DNA from: an uncultured Ramlibacter sp.
GTDB taxonomy: Bacteria > Pseudomonadota > Gammaproteobacteria > Burkholderiales > Burkholderiaceae_C
Direction of reading: 5' to 3'
DNA: 64,000 bases
Assembly (NCBI RefSeq): GCF_936925435.1
Contig: NZ_CAKZHQ010000025.1
Location: 18,698 to 82,697 of the forward strand
A program made the translations under genes and the position numbers. The notes beneath the pieces were generated by a model, which was given only the letters and a program-made list of their open reading frames with translations, had not been told where the DNA came from and made no database searches. Below are positions 29,290-38,372 of the stretch, in pieces. Each line of letters starts with the position of its first letter. The stretch's first letter is position 1.

Positions 29290-30162
29290 ATGGGCACCCT
29301 CGCTCTCGCCGCCAAAATCACCCACGTGCCTTCGATGTACCTGTCGGAGTTTCCGGGGCCCAACTTCGGCTGCCGCGACGCCGCCATCAACGGCCACAAG
29401 GAGATCGACCGCCGCTGCCGCGCCCTGGGCGTGGACACCATTGTGGTCTTCGACGTGCACTGGCAGGTCAACAGCGAGTACCACATCAACTGCGGGCCGA
29501 AGTTCGAAGGCACCTACACCAGCAACGAGCTGCCGCACTTCATCAAGAACATGCCTTATGCCTACCCTGGCAATCCTGGGTTGGGCCATTTGATCGGCGA
29601 CATGGCCAACGCCATGGGTGTGAAGAGTCGGGCGCATTCCGACACCACGCTGGAGCTGGAGTACGGCACGCTCGTGCCCATGCGCTACATGAACGCTGAC
29701 CAGCACTACAAGGTGATCAGCATCAGCGGCTGGTGCGACTGGCACGACCTGCATGAGTCGGGCCGCTTTGGCCTGGCGGTGCGCAAGGCCATCGAGGAAC
29801 AGTACGAGGGCACGGTGGCGGTCTTCGCCAGCGGCTCGCTGTCGCACCACTTTGCCGACAACGGCCGCGCGCCGGAGTTCATGCACAAGGTCTACGACCC
29901 CTTCCTGGAGCAGGTCGACCAGCGCGTGGTGGAACTGTGGAAACAGGGCGACTGGAAGACCTTCCTGGGCATGCTTCCCATGTACGCCGACAAGTGCTGG
30001 GGCGAGGGCGACATGCACGACACCGCCATGCTGCTGGGCCTGCTGGGCTGGGACAGCTACACCGCGCCGGTGGAAATCGTCACGCCTTACTTCGGCAGCT
30101 CGGGCACAGGCCAGATCAATGCCATCTTCCCGGTCACGCCGCTGCCCGCTTCCGCCTCTTAA
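29290..30162 (+). CDS. hpaD: 3,4-Dihydroxyphenylacetate 2,3-dioxygenase (LigB-type)
   Basis: 290 residues. A type III extradiol dioxygenase that opens the homoprotocatechuate ring next to the catechol hydroxyls using Fe(II) and O2. Metal and acid-base residues are visible in AAKITHVPSMY, FDVHWQVNSEYHINC, GSLSHHFADNGR and CWGEGDMHDTAMLLGLLGW. Genes of this family in hpa operons are the CHMS-forming step. It is the first committed enzyme in the operon. Confidence 0.94.
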   Translation: MGTLALAAKITHVPSMYLSEFPGPNFGCRDAAINGHKEIDRRCRALGVDTIVVFDVHWQVNSEYHINCGPKFEGTYTSNELPHFIKNMPYAYPGNPGLGHLIGDMANAMGVKSRAHSDTTLELEYGTLVPMRYMNADQHYKVISISGWCDWHDLHESGRFGLAVRKAIEEQYEGTVAVFASGSLSHHFADNGRAPEFMHKVYDPFLEQVDQRVVELWKQGDWKTFLGMLPMYADKCWGEGDMHDTAMLLGLLGWDSYTAPVEIVTPYFGSSGTGQINAIFPVTPLPASAS

Positions 30163-30182
30163 TTGGAATCTGACCCCAATTT
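30161..30182. repeat. Short palindromic repeat, TTGGGGTCAGATTCCAA type
   Basis: The bases aattggaatctgaccccaat plus tt form an imperfect inverted repeat (aattgg...ccaatt) that fills the hpaD-hpaF gap. The same sequence is familiar as a REP-type element in many proteobacteria. It overlaps the last bases of the hpaD stop codon and leaves hpaF without an obvious ribosome site. Confidence 0.55.
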
Positions 30183-30185
30183 CTT

Positions 30186-30593
30186 ATGCCACATCTCGTC
30201 ATCCTCTACACACCCAACCTCGAAGCCGAAGCCGACATGACGGCGCTGTGCCGCAGCCTGGCCGACATCATGCTGGCCACGCGCGACGAGGAGGGCAAGC
30301 AGGTCTTTCCCACCGGCGGCACACGGGTGCTGGCCTACCCGGCGGCGCACTTTGCGGTGGCCGACGGCAAGGCTGACTACGGCTTCATCTACCTGAACGT
30401 GCGGATGGCAACCGGACGCTCGTCCGCTACGATAAAGAGAGCAGGAGACGCCCTGTTGGCGGGGGCCAGAGCCCATTTCGGCACCTTGTTCGAGCGCAAG
30501 GCCGTGGGCATGACACTGCAGATCGACGAAAGCCCGGGCCAGGCCTACGACGGCAAGCACAGCAGCCTGCATCCGCTGTTCAACAAGGCCTGA
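30186..30593 (+). CDS. hpaF: 5-Carboxymethyl-2-hydroxymuconate isomerase
   Basis: 135 residues of the tautomerase superfamily. Pro2 after the initiator Met ([13 protein letters not shown]) is the catalytic base exposed after Met removal. The rest matches [32 protein letters not shown], and [11 protein letters not shown] near the C-terminus. It isomerises CHM to 2-oxohept-3-ene-dioate precursors. No clear Shine-Dalgarno sequence is seen because a palindromic repeat occupies the upstream gap. Confidence 0.92.
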   Translation: MPHLVILYTPNLEAEADMTALCRSLADIMLATRDEEGKQVFPTGGTRVLAYPAAHFAVADGKADYGFIYLNVRMATGRSSATIKRAGDALLAGARAHFGTLFERKAVGMTLQIDESPGQAYDGKHSSLHPLFNKA

Positions 30594-30597
30594 AGCC

Positions 30598-31398
30598 ATG
30601 TTCTCGCAGGACCTCATCGCCCAGCTCGCGGACGAACTGCAGGCCAGCGAACAATTGCGCGTGCAGCTCGAGCACTTCAGCAAGCGCTTCCCCGGCATGA
30701 CCATCGAAGACGGCTATGCCATCTCGCGTGCCTGGGTGGCCAGGAAGATCGCCGCTGGTCGCGTCAAGCGCGGCCACAAGATCGGCCTGACCTCGCGTGC
30801 CATGCAGCTGTCCAGCCAGATCGACGAACCCGACTACGGCACCTTGCTGGACGACATGTTCTTTGAGCCCGGCGACATCCCGTTCACGCGCTTCATCGCA
30901 CCGCGGGTCGAGGTCGAACTCGCCTTCATCCTCAAGAAGAAAATCGAGGGCACGCACATCACGGTCCAACAGGTGCTGGACGCCACCGACTACGTGCAGC
31001 CGGCCATCGAGATCATCGATGCGCGCATCGAGCAGTTCGACCGCCACACCAAGGTGATGCGCAAGGTCTACGACACCATCAGCGACAACGCCGCCAACGC
31101 CGGCATCGTGCTCGGTGGCCGCAAAGTGGGGCCGCGCGAAGTCGACCTGCCCTGGGTCGGCGCCATCCTGCGGCAAAACGGCGTGGTCGAAGAGACCGGC
31201 CTGGCCGCCGGCGTGCAAGGCCACCCCGCCATCGGCGTGGCCTGGCTGGCCATGAAGCTGGCGCCCTGGGGCGAATGCCTGGAGGCCGGCGAGGTGGTGC
31301 TGGCCGGCTCCTTCACCCGGCCCGCCATCGCCAGGCAGGGCGATGTGTTCGACGCCGACTATGGCCCGCTGGGCCGCTTCGAGTTCAAGTTCGTCTAA
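30598..31398 (+). CDS. hpaH: 2-Oxohept-4-ene-1,7-dioate hydratase
   Basis: 266 residues, MhpD/HpaH hydratase family. It adds water to OHED to give 4-hydroxy-2-oxoheptanedioate. Recognised by [12 protein letters not shown], the acidic motif [10 protein letters not shown] (E-x-E metal ligands), and [17 protein letters not shown]. The C-terminal VLAGSFTRP is also typical. It follows hpaF by four bases. Confidence 0.94.
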   Translation: MFSQDLIAQLADELQASEQLRVQLEHFSKRFPGMTIEDGYAISRAWVARKIAAGRVKRGHKIGLTSRAMQLSSQIDEPDYGTLLDDMFFEPGDIPFTRFIAPRVEVELAFILKKKIEGTHITVQQVLDATDYVQPAIEIIDARIEQFDRHTKVMRKVYDTISDNAANAGIVLGGRKVGPREVDLPWVGAILRQNGVVEETGLAAGVQGHPAIGVAWLAMKLAPWGECLEAGEVVLAGSFTRPAIARQGDVFDADYGPLGRFEFKFV

Positions 31399-31410
31399 AG
31401 GAAAAACGCC

Positions 31411-32223
31411 ATGCAGACTCCCGTCAACCCCTTCAAGCAGGCCCTGGCCGACAAGCGCGCGCAGATCGGCCTGTGGGTCGGCCTGGCCGACCACTACACG
31501 ACCGAGATCTGCGCCGGCGCCGGTTTCGACTGGCTGCTGCTCGACGGCGAGCATTCGCCCAACGACCTGCGCACCCTGCTGCAGCAGGCCCAGGTGGTGG
31601 CGGCCTACCCGGCCTCGCACGCCATCGCGCGCGTGCCCATGGGCCACGGCAACGTCGGCCAGATGCTGCTCAAGCAGTACCTGGACTTGGGGCTACAGAC
31701 CCTGCTCGTGCCCATGGTGGACACGGCCGACCAGGCGCGCAACATCGTGCGCGACATGCGCTACCCGCCCGACGGCGTGCGCGGCATGGGCGGCGCACGC
31801 GGCTCGCGCTGGGGCCGCTACCCCAACTACGCGAAAGAGGCGAACGAGCAGATCTGCCTGCTGGTGCAGGCCGAGTCGCAGCTGGCGCTGGACAACATCG
31901 AGGCCATCGCCGCGGTCGATGGCGTGCACGGCATCTTCATCGGCCCGGCCGACCTCTCGGCCTCGCTGGGCTACGCCGGCAACTCCGGCCATCCCGAGGT
32001 GCAGAAGGTCATCGACGAGACGATCAAGCGCATCGTCAATACCGGCAAGGCCGCCGGCATCCTCACACCCGATGAAGCCTTGGCCCGCCACTACCTGGAA
32101 CTGGGCGCGACCTTTGTCGCCGTCGGCCTGGACAACAACCTGCTGGCCCGCGCCACCACAGCCCTGGCCGCCAAGTTCAAGAGCGGAGTGACGCTCACAT
32201 CGCAGCAAGGCAAGACGTATTGA
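31411..32223 (+). CDS. hpaI: 4-Hydroxy-2-oxoheptanedioate aldolase
   Basis: 270 residues. A class II, metal-dependent pyruvate aldolase that splits HHED into pyruvate and succinic semialdehyde, the last step of the lower pathway. Typical pieces: QIGLWVGLADHYTTEICAGAGFDWLLLDGEHSPN, the Arg in IARVPMG, LLVPMVDTADQARNIV and GIFIGPADLSASLG. It ends the catabolic block begun by hpaR. Confidence 0.95.
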   Translation: MQTPVNPFKQALADKRAQIGLWVGLADHYTTEICAGAGFDWLLLDGEHSPNDLRTLLQQAQVVAAYPASHAIARVPMGHGNVGQMLLKQYLDLGLQTLLVPMVDTADQARNIVRDMRYPPDGVRGMGGARGSRWGRYPNYAKEANEQICLLVQAESQLALDNIEAIAAVDGVHGIFIGPADLSASLGYAGNSGHPEVQKVIDETIKRIVNTGKAAGILTPDEALARHYLELGATFVAVGLDNNLLARATTALAAKFKSGVTLTSQQGKTY

Positions 32224-32297
32224 CCCCACGCGGCTGCGCGTCGAATCCTGATACCTTCCCGGTTCCGCATTTTTTCAACAAAACGGAGACAAACCAA

Positions 32298-33293
32298 ATG
32301 AGCATTTCACGTCGCAACGTTCTGCAGTCCGCCGGTGCTTCCGCCCTGCTGGCCGGCATCGGCCAATCGGTCTGGGCCCAGGCCCAGGCCCCGCTGGAGA
32401 ACGCCAAGCTGATCACCGGCTTCGCCGCCGGCGGCACCTCGGACACCCTGTGCCGCCGCGTCGCCACCCGCCTGCAGCCCGACTACGCCAAGGCCGTGGT
32501 GGTGGAAAACAAGACCGGCGCCGGCGGCCAGATCGCCGTCACCACGGTCAAGGCCGCCGCGCCGGACGGCGCCACCATCCTGCAGACGCCCACCTCCATC
32601 CTCACCATCTACCCGCACATCTACAAGAAGCTGCCGTATGACCCGCTGGTGGACCTGACGCCGCTGAGCGTGGCCTGCGTGTTCGACTTCGGCTTCGCCG
32701 TCGGCCCCATGGTGCCCGCGAGCGTGAAGACCGTGCCCGAGTTCCTGGCCTGGGCCAAGGCCAATCCGCTGGGCGCCAACTTCGGCTCGCCGGCAGCCGG
32801 CTCCACGCCCCACTTCATCGGCGCCCTGCTGGGCAAGAATGCCGGTGTCGACCTCAAGCACGCGGCCTACCGCGGCACCCAGCCGGCCATGCTGGACCTG
32901 CTGGGCGGCAACATCGCCGCCGTGTCGGGCCCGATCGGCGACCTGACCCAGCACCTGCCCACCGGAAAGATCCGCATCCTGGGCGTGTCCGGCGCCAAGC
33001 GCAACCGCTTCGCCCCCGACGTGCCGACCTATGAAGAACAGGGCATCAAGAACGCCACCCACAGCGAGTGGTTCGCCTTCCTGCTGCCGCCCAACACGCC
33101 GGCGCCCATCGTCGCGCGCCTGAACGCCGCCATGAAGAACGCACTGGCGCAAAAGGACGTGATCGACGGCCTGGCCGGCTTCGGGCTGGAAGCCCAGTCG
33201 TCCACCCCGGCCGAACTGACCGAGCTGCTCAAGAAGGACATGGCCAAGTGGGCCCCCATCGTCAAGCAGGTCGGCTTCACCGCCGAGGCATAG
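32298..33293 (+). CDS. Bug-family tripartite tricarboxylate transporter receptor
   Basis: 331 residues with a signal sequence of the twin-arginine style (MSISRRNVLQSAGASALLAG). The mature part is a Bug periplasmic receptor: LITGFAAGGTSDTLCRRVA, VENKTGAGGQIAV, YRGTQPAMLDLLGG. Bug proteins in Comamonadaceae bind diverse carboxylates, including aromatics and glutamate-type acids. It is 74 bases after hpaI, so it may deliver an hpa substrate, although the membrane subunits are absent from this window. Confidence 0.88.
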   Translation: MSISRRNVLQSAGASALLAGIGQSVWAQAQAPLENAKLITGFAAGGTSDTLCRRVATRLQPDYAKAVVVENKTGAGGQIAVTTVKAAAPDGATILQTPTSILTIYPHIYKKLPYDPLVDLTPLSVACVFDFGFAVGPMVPASVKTVPEFLAWAKANPLGANFGSPAAGSTPHFIGALLGKNAGVDLKHAAYRGTQPAMLDLLGGNIAAVSGPIGDLTQHLPTGKIRILGVSGAKRNRFAPDVPTYEEQGIKNATHSEWFAFLLPPNTPAPIVARLNAAMKNALAQKDVIDGLAGFGLEAQSSTPAELTELLKKDMAKWAPIVKQVGFTAEA

Positions 33294-33316
33294 GCCCACC
33301 GCCGAAGGAGTTGCCC

Positions 33317-34084
33317 ATGAACGCCGTCCTCAAATCCAGCATGCATCCCGACGAGTGGAAGGCGCGGCTGGAACTGGCCGCCTGCTACCGCGTGTTCGCG
33401 ATGCTGGGCTGGACCGAGATGATCTACAACCACATCACGGTGCGGCTGCCGGGCAGCGTGAGCGGTGGTCAAAAGCAATTCCTCATCAACCCCTTCGGCC
33501 TGCACTACAGCGAGGTGACGGCCAGCAACCTGCTCAAGATCGACGTCCAGGGCAACAAGCTGGACGCCAACCCCTGGCCGGTGAATCCGGCCGGCTTCAC
33601 CGTGCACGCGGCCATCCACGAAGGCCTGGCCGGCGCGCACTGCGTCATGCACACCCACACCACGGCCGGCCTGGCCGTGGCCTGCACCCAGGGCGGCCTG
33701 GCGCAGAACAATTTCTACTCGGCCCAGCTGCACGGTCTGGTGGCCTACCATGACTTCGAGGGCATCACCATCCATGCCGACGAGGCGCCGCGGCTGTTGA
33801 AGAACATAGCCGACAAGCCGGTGGTGATCCTGCGCAACCACGGCCTGCTGTCCTGGGCCAGCACCTTGCCGCTGGCCTTGGTGCGCCTGTGGACCCTGCA
33901 GCGCGCCTGCGAGGTCCAGGTGGCGCAGGCGGCCATGGGCCCCGCCATCGCCGTGCCCGAGGCCGTGGCCCGAAAGACCACGCACGACTCCTTCCAGTTC
34001 GACGCCCAGTTCGGCGCCGGCCAGGACGTCTTCGACGCCCTGGTGCGGCAGGTCGACAAGCTCGACGACAGCTACAAAAACTAG
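33317..34084 (+). CDS. Class II aldolase/adducin-family protein
   Basis: 255 residues. The metal-binding motif HTHTTAG (about residue 114-117) and LRNHGLLSWA provide the zinc histidines of the class II aldolase/fuculose-phosphate aldolase fold, and MLGWTEMIYNHITVRLPG is the usual N-terminal text. A good ribosome site (gaaggag) precedes the start. It may act on a ketoacid made downstream of the hpa pathway; substrate unknown. Confidence 0.85.
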   Translation: MNAVLKSSMHPDEWKARLELAACYRVFAMLGWTEMIYNHITVRLPGSVSGGQKQFLINPFGLHYSEVTASNLLKIDVQGNKLDANPWPVNPAGFTVHAAIHEGLAGAHCVMHTHTTAGLAVACTQGGLAQNNFYSAQLHGLVAYHDFEGITIHADEAPRLLKNIADKPVVILRNHGLLSWASTLPLALVRLWTLQRACEVQVAQAAMGPAIAVPEAVARKTTHDSFQFDAQFGAGQDVFDALVRQVDKLDDSYKN

Positions 34085-34128
34085 AGCGCCCGAGGTCCAT
34101 TTCACGGGGGCCAGAGGCCAATTCACCA

Positions 34129-35103
34129 ATGAAAACTTGCATTTACGGAGCCGGCGCCATCGGCGGCTGGCTGGGCGTCCGGCTGGCCCAGGTGGGCAAT
34201 GAAGTCAGCGTGGTGGCGCGCGGCGCGACGCTGCAGGCCTTGCAGGAACACGGCCTGCGCCTGCAAAGCGGTGAACAGACTGTCTCGGTGCCGGTGCGCG
34301 CCAGCGCCGACCCCGCGCAGCTGGGTGTGCAGGACCTTGTGGTCGTCGCCGTCAAGGCGCCGGCGATGGCCGAGGTCGCCAAGGCCATCGCACCGCTGAT
34401 CGGCCCGGACACCATGGTGCTGACCGCCATGAACGGCGTGCCCTGGTGGTTCTTCGAGGGCTTCGGCGACAAGTACGCCGGCACGCGGCTCAAGGCTGTC
34501 GATCCCGAAGGAGCGATCGCCCGCGCCATTGCCGCGAAACACATCATCGGCTGCGTGGTCCACGCCAGCTGTTCGCTGATCAGCCCCGGCTTCGTCAAGC
34601 AGCACTTCGGCAACAAGCTGATCATTGGGGAGCCCTCGGGCGAGCAGAGCGGCCGCGTGCAACGCCTGGCCGCCTTGCTGCACAAGGCCGGCCTGGAGGT
34701 GGTGCTGTCCGAGCAGATCCAGAAGGACGCCTGGTTCAAGCTCTGGGGCAATATGACGGTCAACCCGGTCAGCGCCATGACCGGCGCCACCACCGACCTG
34801 ATCCTGGACGACGACCTGGTGCGCAGCTTCATCTCCAGCGTGATGTTGGAAGCGCGCGAGATCGGGGCGCGCATCGGCATCCCCATCGAGCAGCAGCCGG
34901 AGGACCGGCACCAGCTCACGCGCAAGCTCGGCGCCTTCAAGACCTCGATGCTGCAGGACGTGGAAGCCGGCAAGCCGGTGGAGCTGGATGCTCTTGTCAC
35001 CGTCGTCAAGGAGCTGGGCGAGCTGACCGGCGTGCCCACGCCCTTCACCGATGCCTTGCTGGGCCTGTCCCGCCTGCACGCACGCGTGCGCGGTCTGTAC
35101 TAG
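34129..35103 (+). CDS. 2-Dehydropantoate 2-reductase-like (ApbA/PanE) protein
   Basis: 324 residues. The Rossmann motif GAGAIGGWLG at residues 7-16 and a conserved KLWGNMTVNPVSAMTGAT put it in the ketopantoate reductase family. True PanE makes pantoate for coenzyme A, but family members near catabolic operons often reduce other 2-ketoacids. It lies between the class II aldolase and an EamA transporter, and its stop touches the EamA start. Assignment of substrate is uncertain. The 44-base gap upstream holds a duplicated piece, gaggtccatttcac / gaggccaattcac. Confidence 0.85.
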   Translation: MKTCIYGAGAIGGWLGVRLAQVGNEVSVVARGATLQALQEHGLRLQSGEQTVSVPVRASADPAQLGVQDLVVVAVKAPAMAEVAKAIAPLIGPDTMVLTAMNGVPWWFFEGFGDKYAGTRLKAVDPEGAIARAIAAKHIIGCVVHASCSLISPGFVKQHFGNKLIIGEPSGEQSGRVQRLAALLHKAGLEVVLSEQIQKDAWFKLWGNMTVNPVSAMTGATTDLILDDDLVRSFISSVMLEAREIGARIGIPIEQQPEDRHQLTRKLGAFKTSMLQDVEAGKPVELDALVTVVKELGELTGVPTPFTDALLGLSRLHARVRGLY

Positions 35104-36006
35104 ATGGCAGACAGCAAAGCCATCAGCGGCACGGCCTTCGCCACCCTGCTGCTGATCGCCCTGATGATGGGCGCCAACCATGTGGCGGCGCGCATCGCCT
35201 TCAACAACGGCGTGGATGTCGCGACGGCCGTGGTCTTTCGCAGCGCGGTCACGGCCGGCGTCATCGTGCTGATCCTGGTCTCGCAGGGCGTGCGGCCGCA
35301 GTTCACGGCGCGCCACAAGCGCATGTTGCCGCTGATCGGCCTGCTGATCGGCATCCAGAGCCTGTGCCTGTATTCAGCGGTGGCGCGGCTGCCTGTGGCC
35401 CTGGCCCTGCTGGCCTTCAACACCTACCCGATCTGGACCGCCCTGGGGTCCTTCGTGGTCTACCGGCACAAGCCCGAGAAGGCCATGCTGCTGGCCATGC
35501 CAGTGATCCTGGCCGGCCTGGCGCTGGCGCTGGACGTGTTCGGCGCCGCCTCGGGCCTGGGCGCCTCGGGCCAGTGGGCGCGCATCGGCGCCGGCGTGGC
35601 CTTCGCGCTGGCGGCGGCCGCCACCTTCGGCCTGGCCCTGGTCATCACCCAGCACGAGGCCGGCGACGTGGATGGCCGGGTGCGCACCGCCACCACCATG
35701 GCCACCGCCGGCGTCATCGCCCTGATCACCGTCGGTCTGCAGGGAGGCTTTCATCTGCCGCAAGCCGCGGCCGGCTGGGGCGGCCTGGCGGCCCTGACCT
35801 TTCTGTACGGCACGGCCTTCACCATCATGTTCACCGTGCTGCCGCGCCTGGGCGTGGTCGGCAACTCCGCCATCATGAATGTGGAGCCGGTGTTTGCGCT
35901 GGTGCTGGCCTGGCTGGTGCTGGGCCAGTCGATTGCGCCGGTGCAGGTGGTCGGCGCCCTGGTCGTTGTCGGCGCCGTGATGGCGCTGGGGATGCGCAAG
36001 CGTTAG
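35104..36006 (+). CDS. EamA/DMT-family transporter
   Basis: 300 residues with ten membrane segments in two repeats (LMMGANHVAARIAFNNGVDVAT; FLYGTAFTIMFTVLPRLGVVGNSAIMNVEPVFALVLAWLVLGQS). Its ATG immediately follows the stop of the ketopantoate-reductase-like gene, so the two are translationally coupled. It is probably a metabolite exporter or importer; the substrate is not known. Confidence 0.87.
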   Translation: MADSKAISGTAFATLLLIALMMGANHVAARIAFNNGVDVATAVVFRSAVTAGVIVLILVSQGVRPQFTARHKRMLPLIGLLIGIQSLCLYSAVARLPVALALLAFNTYPIWTALGSFVVYRHKPEKAMLLAMPVILAGLALALDVFGAASGLGASGQWARIGAGVAFALAAAATFGLALVITQHEAGDVDGRVRTATTMATAGVIALITVGLQGGFHLPQAAAGWGGLAALTFLYGTAFTIMFTVLPRLGVVGNSAIMNVEPVFALVLAWLVLGQSIAPVQVVGALVVVGAVMALGMRKR

Positions 36007-36011
36007 CGGCC

Positions 36012-36809
36012 TCAGCGGCTGCTGGCCGCGCTGGAGAAGCGGATGGCCTTGATCGCCTGCGGCAGCGAATCGGCCGAGGGGATGAAGTGGTCGATGGTCG
36101 CGCCCAACAGGACGGCGCAGGCCAGGGCGCCCAGCAACGGCTTCCAGGTCAGGCGCACAGCGGCCGTCAACCAACCCTCGCGCGCGACACGGTTGACAGT
36201 GCGCGACGCCACATAGGTGAACGACAGTTCCACCGCCACAGCCAGCAACGCCTCCCAGCCGAAGTACAACAGGAGCAGGGAACCCGCGCCGAACAGCAAG
36301 GCCAGGCCCACCAGGAACACCGCCACCACCGGAACCACAACGACCGCGCCTTCGTCGGAGCCGGCGGCCACTTCCAGCGCCCCTGTGGCCAGATCGGCCG
36401 CCGCATCCCCGCCGGAGAAATCGGCCGAAGCCCCGCCGCCACCGAAATCGCCACCGCCGCCGGACTGCATGGGGGGCGGCTCGACACGCGCCGGGCTCCC
36501 GCCGCCTCCGCCATTGAAGGACAGGTCGGGCCCGTCCCAACTGCCTTCTTCCTTGCGCAGCAAGGCACTGGCCCACAGACGCAGGACCAGCAGGTAGACC
36601 AGGTAACCGATGCCCAGGGTGACGCAGTAGCGCAGGGCCAGCGAGCCGGACCCCAGCAGCATCTGCAGATGGGAGGCCGCCCACATCGTGCCCAGCACGA
36701 TGGCGCCGATGCACCAGCCATGCAGCCACAGGGTATGGCGCTCCCGCAGCCCACGTTCGACGCCGGTTTCCCAGAGGCGGACCGAGCGCCAGTTCGACAG
36801 GTTCTTCAA
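36012..36809 (-). CDS. Membrane protein with glycine-rich central loop, function unknown
   Basis: 265 residues if started at the TTG at 36809, which overlaps the SMR stop as TTGA; no ATG fits. The first half has two membrane helices (HGWCIGAIVLGTMWAASHLQML; CVTLGIGYLVYLLVLRLWA), then a soluble loop of glycine repeats (SFNGGGGGSPARVEPPPMQSGGGG) of about 60 residues. Two or three more helices follow. The final part includes AVELSFTYVASRTVNRVAREGWLTAAVRL. I do not recognise the family. It is coupled to the SMR transporter gene. Confidence 0.65.
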   Translation of the reverse strand: MKNLSNWRSVRLWETGVERGLRERHTLWLHGWCIGAIVLGTMWAASHLQMLLGSGSLALRYCVTLGIGYLVYLLVLRLWASALLRKEEGSWDGPDLSFNGGGGGSPARVEPPPMQSGGGGDFGGGGASADFSGGDAAADLATGALEVAAGSDEGAVVVVPVVAVFLVGLALLFGAGSLLLLYFGWEALLAVAVELSFTYVASRTVNRVAREGWLTAAVRLTWKPLLGALACAVLLGATIDHFIPSADSLPQAIKAIRFSSAASSR

Positions 36810-37135
36810 TGCGCGACCGACTTTGAAAAGATGTTGATCACCGCCACGCCGGCGACGATCAGGACCATGCCAGCGATGGCCGGGCCGTCCAGGGCCTGGC
36901 CGAAGACCAGCCAGCCGATCAGGCCGATCAAGGCGATGCCCGCGCCCGACCAGACGGCGTAGACCACACCCACTGGCAGGGTGCGCAGGGTGATGGACAG
37001 GCAGTAGAAGGCGACACCGTAGCCCAGCACCACGACCACCGAGGGCCACAGGCGCGTGAATTCGTTCGAGGCCTTGAGCGCCGAAGTGGCGATGACCTCG
37101 GCCACGATGGCCACGGCCAGGATCAACCAGTGCAT
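36806..37135 (-). CDS. Small multidrug resistance (SMR/EmrE-type) transporter
   Basis: 109 residues with four membrane helices. The essential proton/substrate carboxylate is E13 (AIVAEVIATSALK). LPVGVVYAVWSGAGIALIGLIGW in helix 3 is the SMR signature. It acts as a dimer in the inner membrane, exporting small cationic compounds. The downstream unknown membrane gene overlaps its stop. The start lies 12 bases after the alr stop. Confidence 0.92.
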   Translation of the reverse strand: MHWLILAVAIVAEVIATSALKASNEFTRLWPSVVVVLGYGVAFYCLSITLRTLPVGVVYAVWSGAGIALIGLIGWLVFGQALDGPAIAGMVLIVAGVAVINIFSKSVAH

Positions 37136-37146
37136 GGCGACCTCCT

Positions 37147-38241
37147 TCAGTCCACCACGACCGGCACGCGCTGGGCCAGCGCGCACATCAGCTCGTAGCC
37201 CACGGTGCCGGCGGCGGCGGCGATCTCGTCGATGGACAGCAGCGCGCCGCTGCCGGCGCGCCCCCACAGCGTCACCTCGCTGCCCAGGCCGGCCTCGGGC
37301 AGGGCCGTGAGGTCCACCGTCAGCATGTCCATGCTGACCCGCGCCACCAGGCGCGTGCGCACGCCGTCGACCAGAACCGGCGTGCCCGTCGTGCAATGGC
37401 GCGGATAGCCGTCGGCATAGCCGCAGGCCACCACGCCGATGCGTGCCGGGGCGTCGGCGGTGAAACTCGATCCGTAACCCACGCTGTCGCCGGGCGCCAG
37501 CTCTTGCACGCCGATGATCTTGCTGACCAGGCTCATGGCCGGCTGCAGCTGCCAGCCGCCAGCGTCCTGCTCGGGGTAATCGGGCGCGCTGCCATAGACG
37601 GCGATGCCGGGCCGCACCCAGTCGGCGCGCACCGCGGCGTCCTGGCCGAAGCGCAAGCTCGCGGCGCTGTTGCCCACGCTGCGCTCGCCCGGCAGGTCGC
37701 GTGTGATCTCCTCGAACACCTGCATCTGCTGCGCGATGCCCTTGGGGCCGTCGGCGTCGCTGAAATGCGTCATCAGCGAGATCTCGTCGATCTGCGGCAG
37801 GACGTTGAGCCGGGTCCAGGCCGCGCGAAAGCGCTGCGGCGCGAAGCCCAGGCGGTTCATGCCCGAGTTCATCTTCAGGAAGACCCGGTGCGGCTGGTGG
37901 GTCTTGTGGGTGGCCAGCATGTCGATCTGCTCGCTGCAATGCACGACATGCCACAGGTTCAGGCGCGAGCACAGCTCCAGATCGCGCGCCTCGAACACGC
38001 CCTCGAGCAGCAGGATGGGGCCGCGCCAGCCCAGGGCGCGCACGCGCTGCGCCTCCTCCAGGTCCAGCAGGGCGAAGCCGTCGGCGCCGCGCAGGCCTTC
38101 GAACACCCTCTCAATGCCGTGGCCATAGGCATTGGCCTTGACCACGCCCCAGACCTTGGCGTCGGGCGCCGCGCTGCGCACCCGCGCCAGGTTGTGGCGC
38201 AGGGCCTCGGTGTGGATGGTGGCCAGGATGGGGCGGGGCAT
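37147..38241 (-). CDS. alr: Alanine racemase
   Basis: 364 residues, normal for the family. PLP enzyme making D-alanine for peptidoglycan. The PLP lysine is K35 in [10 protein letters not shown]. The catalytic tyrosine region is [20 protein letters not shown], and [10 protein letters not shown] is another family stretch. Divergent from lplT with about 130 bases between starts. Confidence 0.95.
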   Translation of the reverse strand: MPRPILATIHTEALRHNLARVRSAAPDAKVWGVVKANAYGHGIERVFEGLRGADGFALLDLEEAQRVRALGWRGPILLLEGVFEARDLELCSRLNLWHVVHCSEQIDMLATHKTHQPHRVFLKMNSGMNRLGFAPQRFRAAWTRLNVLPQIDEISLMTHFSDADGPKGIAQQMQVFEEITRDLPGERSVGNSAASLRFGQDAAVRADWVRPGIAVYGSAPDYPEQDAGGWQLQPAMSLVSKIIGVQELAPGDSVGYGSSFTADAPARIGVVACGYADGYPRHCTTGTPVLVDGVRTRLVARVSMDMLTVDLTALPEAGLGSEVTLWGRAGSGALLSIDEIAAAAGTVGYELMCALAQRVPVVVD

Positions 38242-38332
38242 GGCGGGCTCGTCAAGCGGGAAGGTGTGTGGATTTTGGCATTACCCCGCGTGATATAAAC
38301 CTCTGTCGTTTGGAGATTGACAGAATATCGAA

Positions 38333-38355
38333 GGGCATCAGCCCACCTGATGCCC
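38333..38355. promoter_or_regulatory. Hairpin in the alr-lplT divergent region
   Basis: A perfect 9-bp inverted repeat gggcatcag / ctgatgccc with a five-base loop (cccac), 17 bases before the lplT start. There is no T-run, so it is not a terminator; an operator or a structure in the lplT leader is possible. Confidence 0.4.
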
Positions 38356-38372
38356 CACACAAAGCCCCATCA

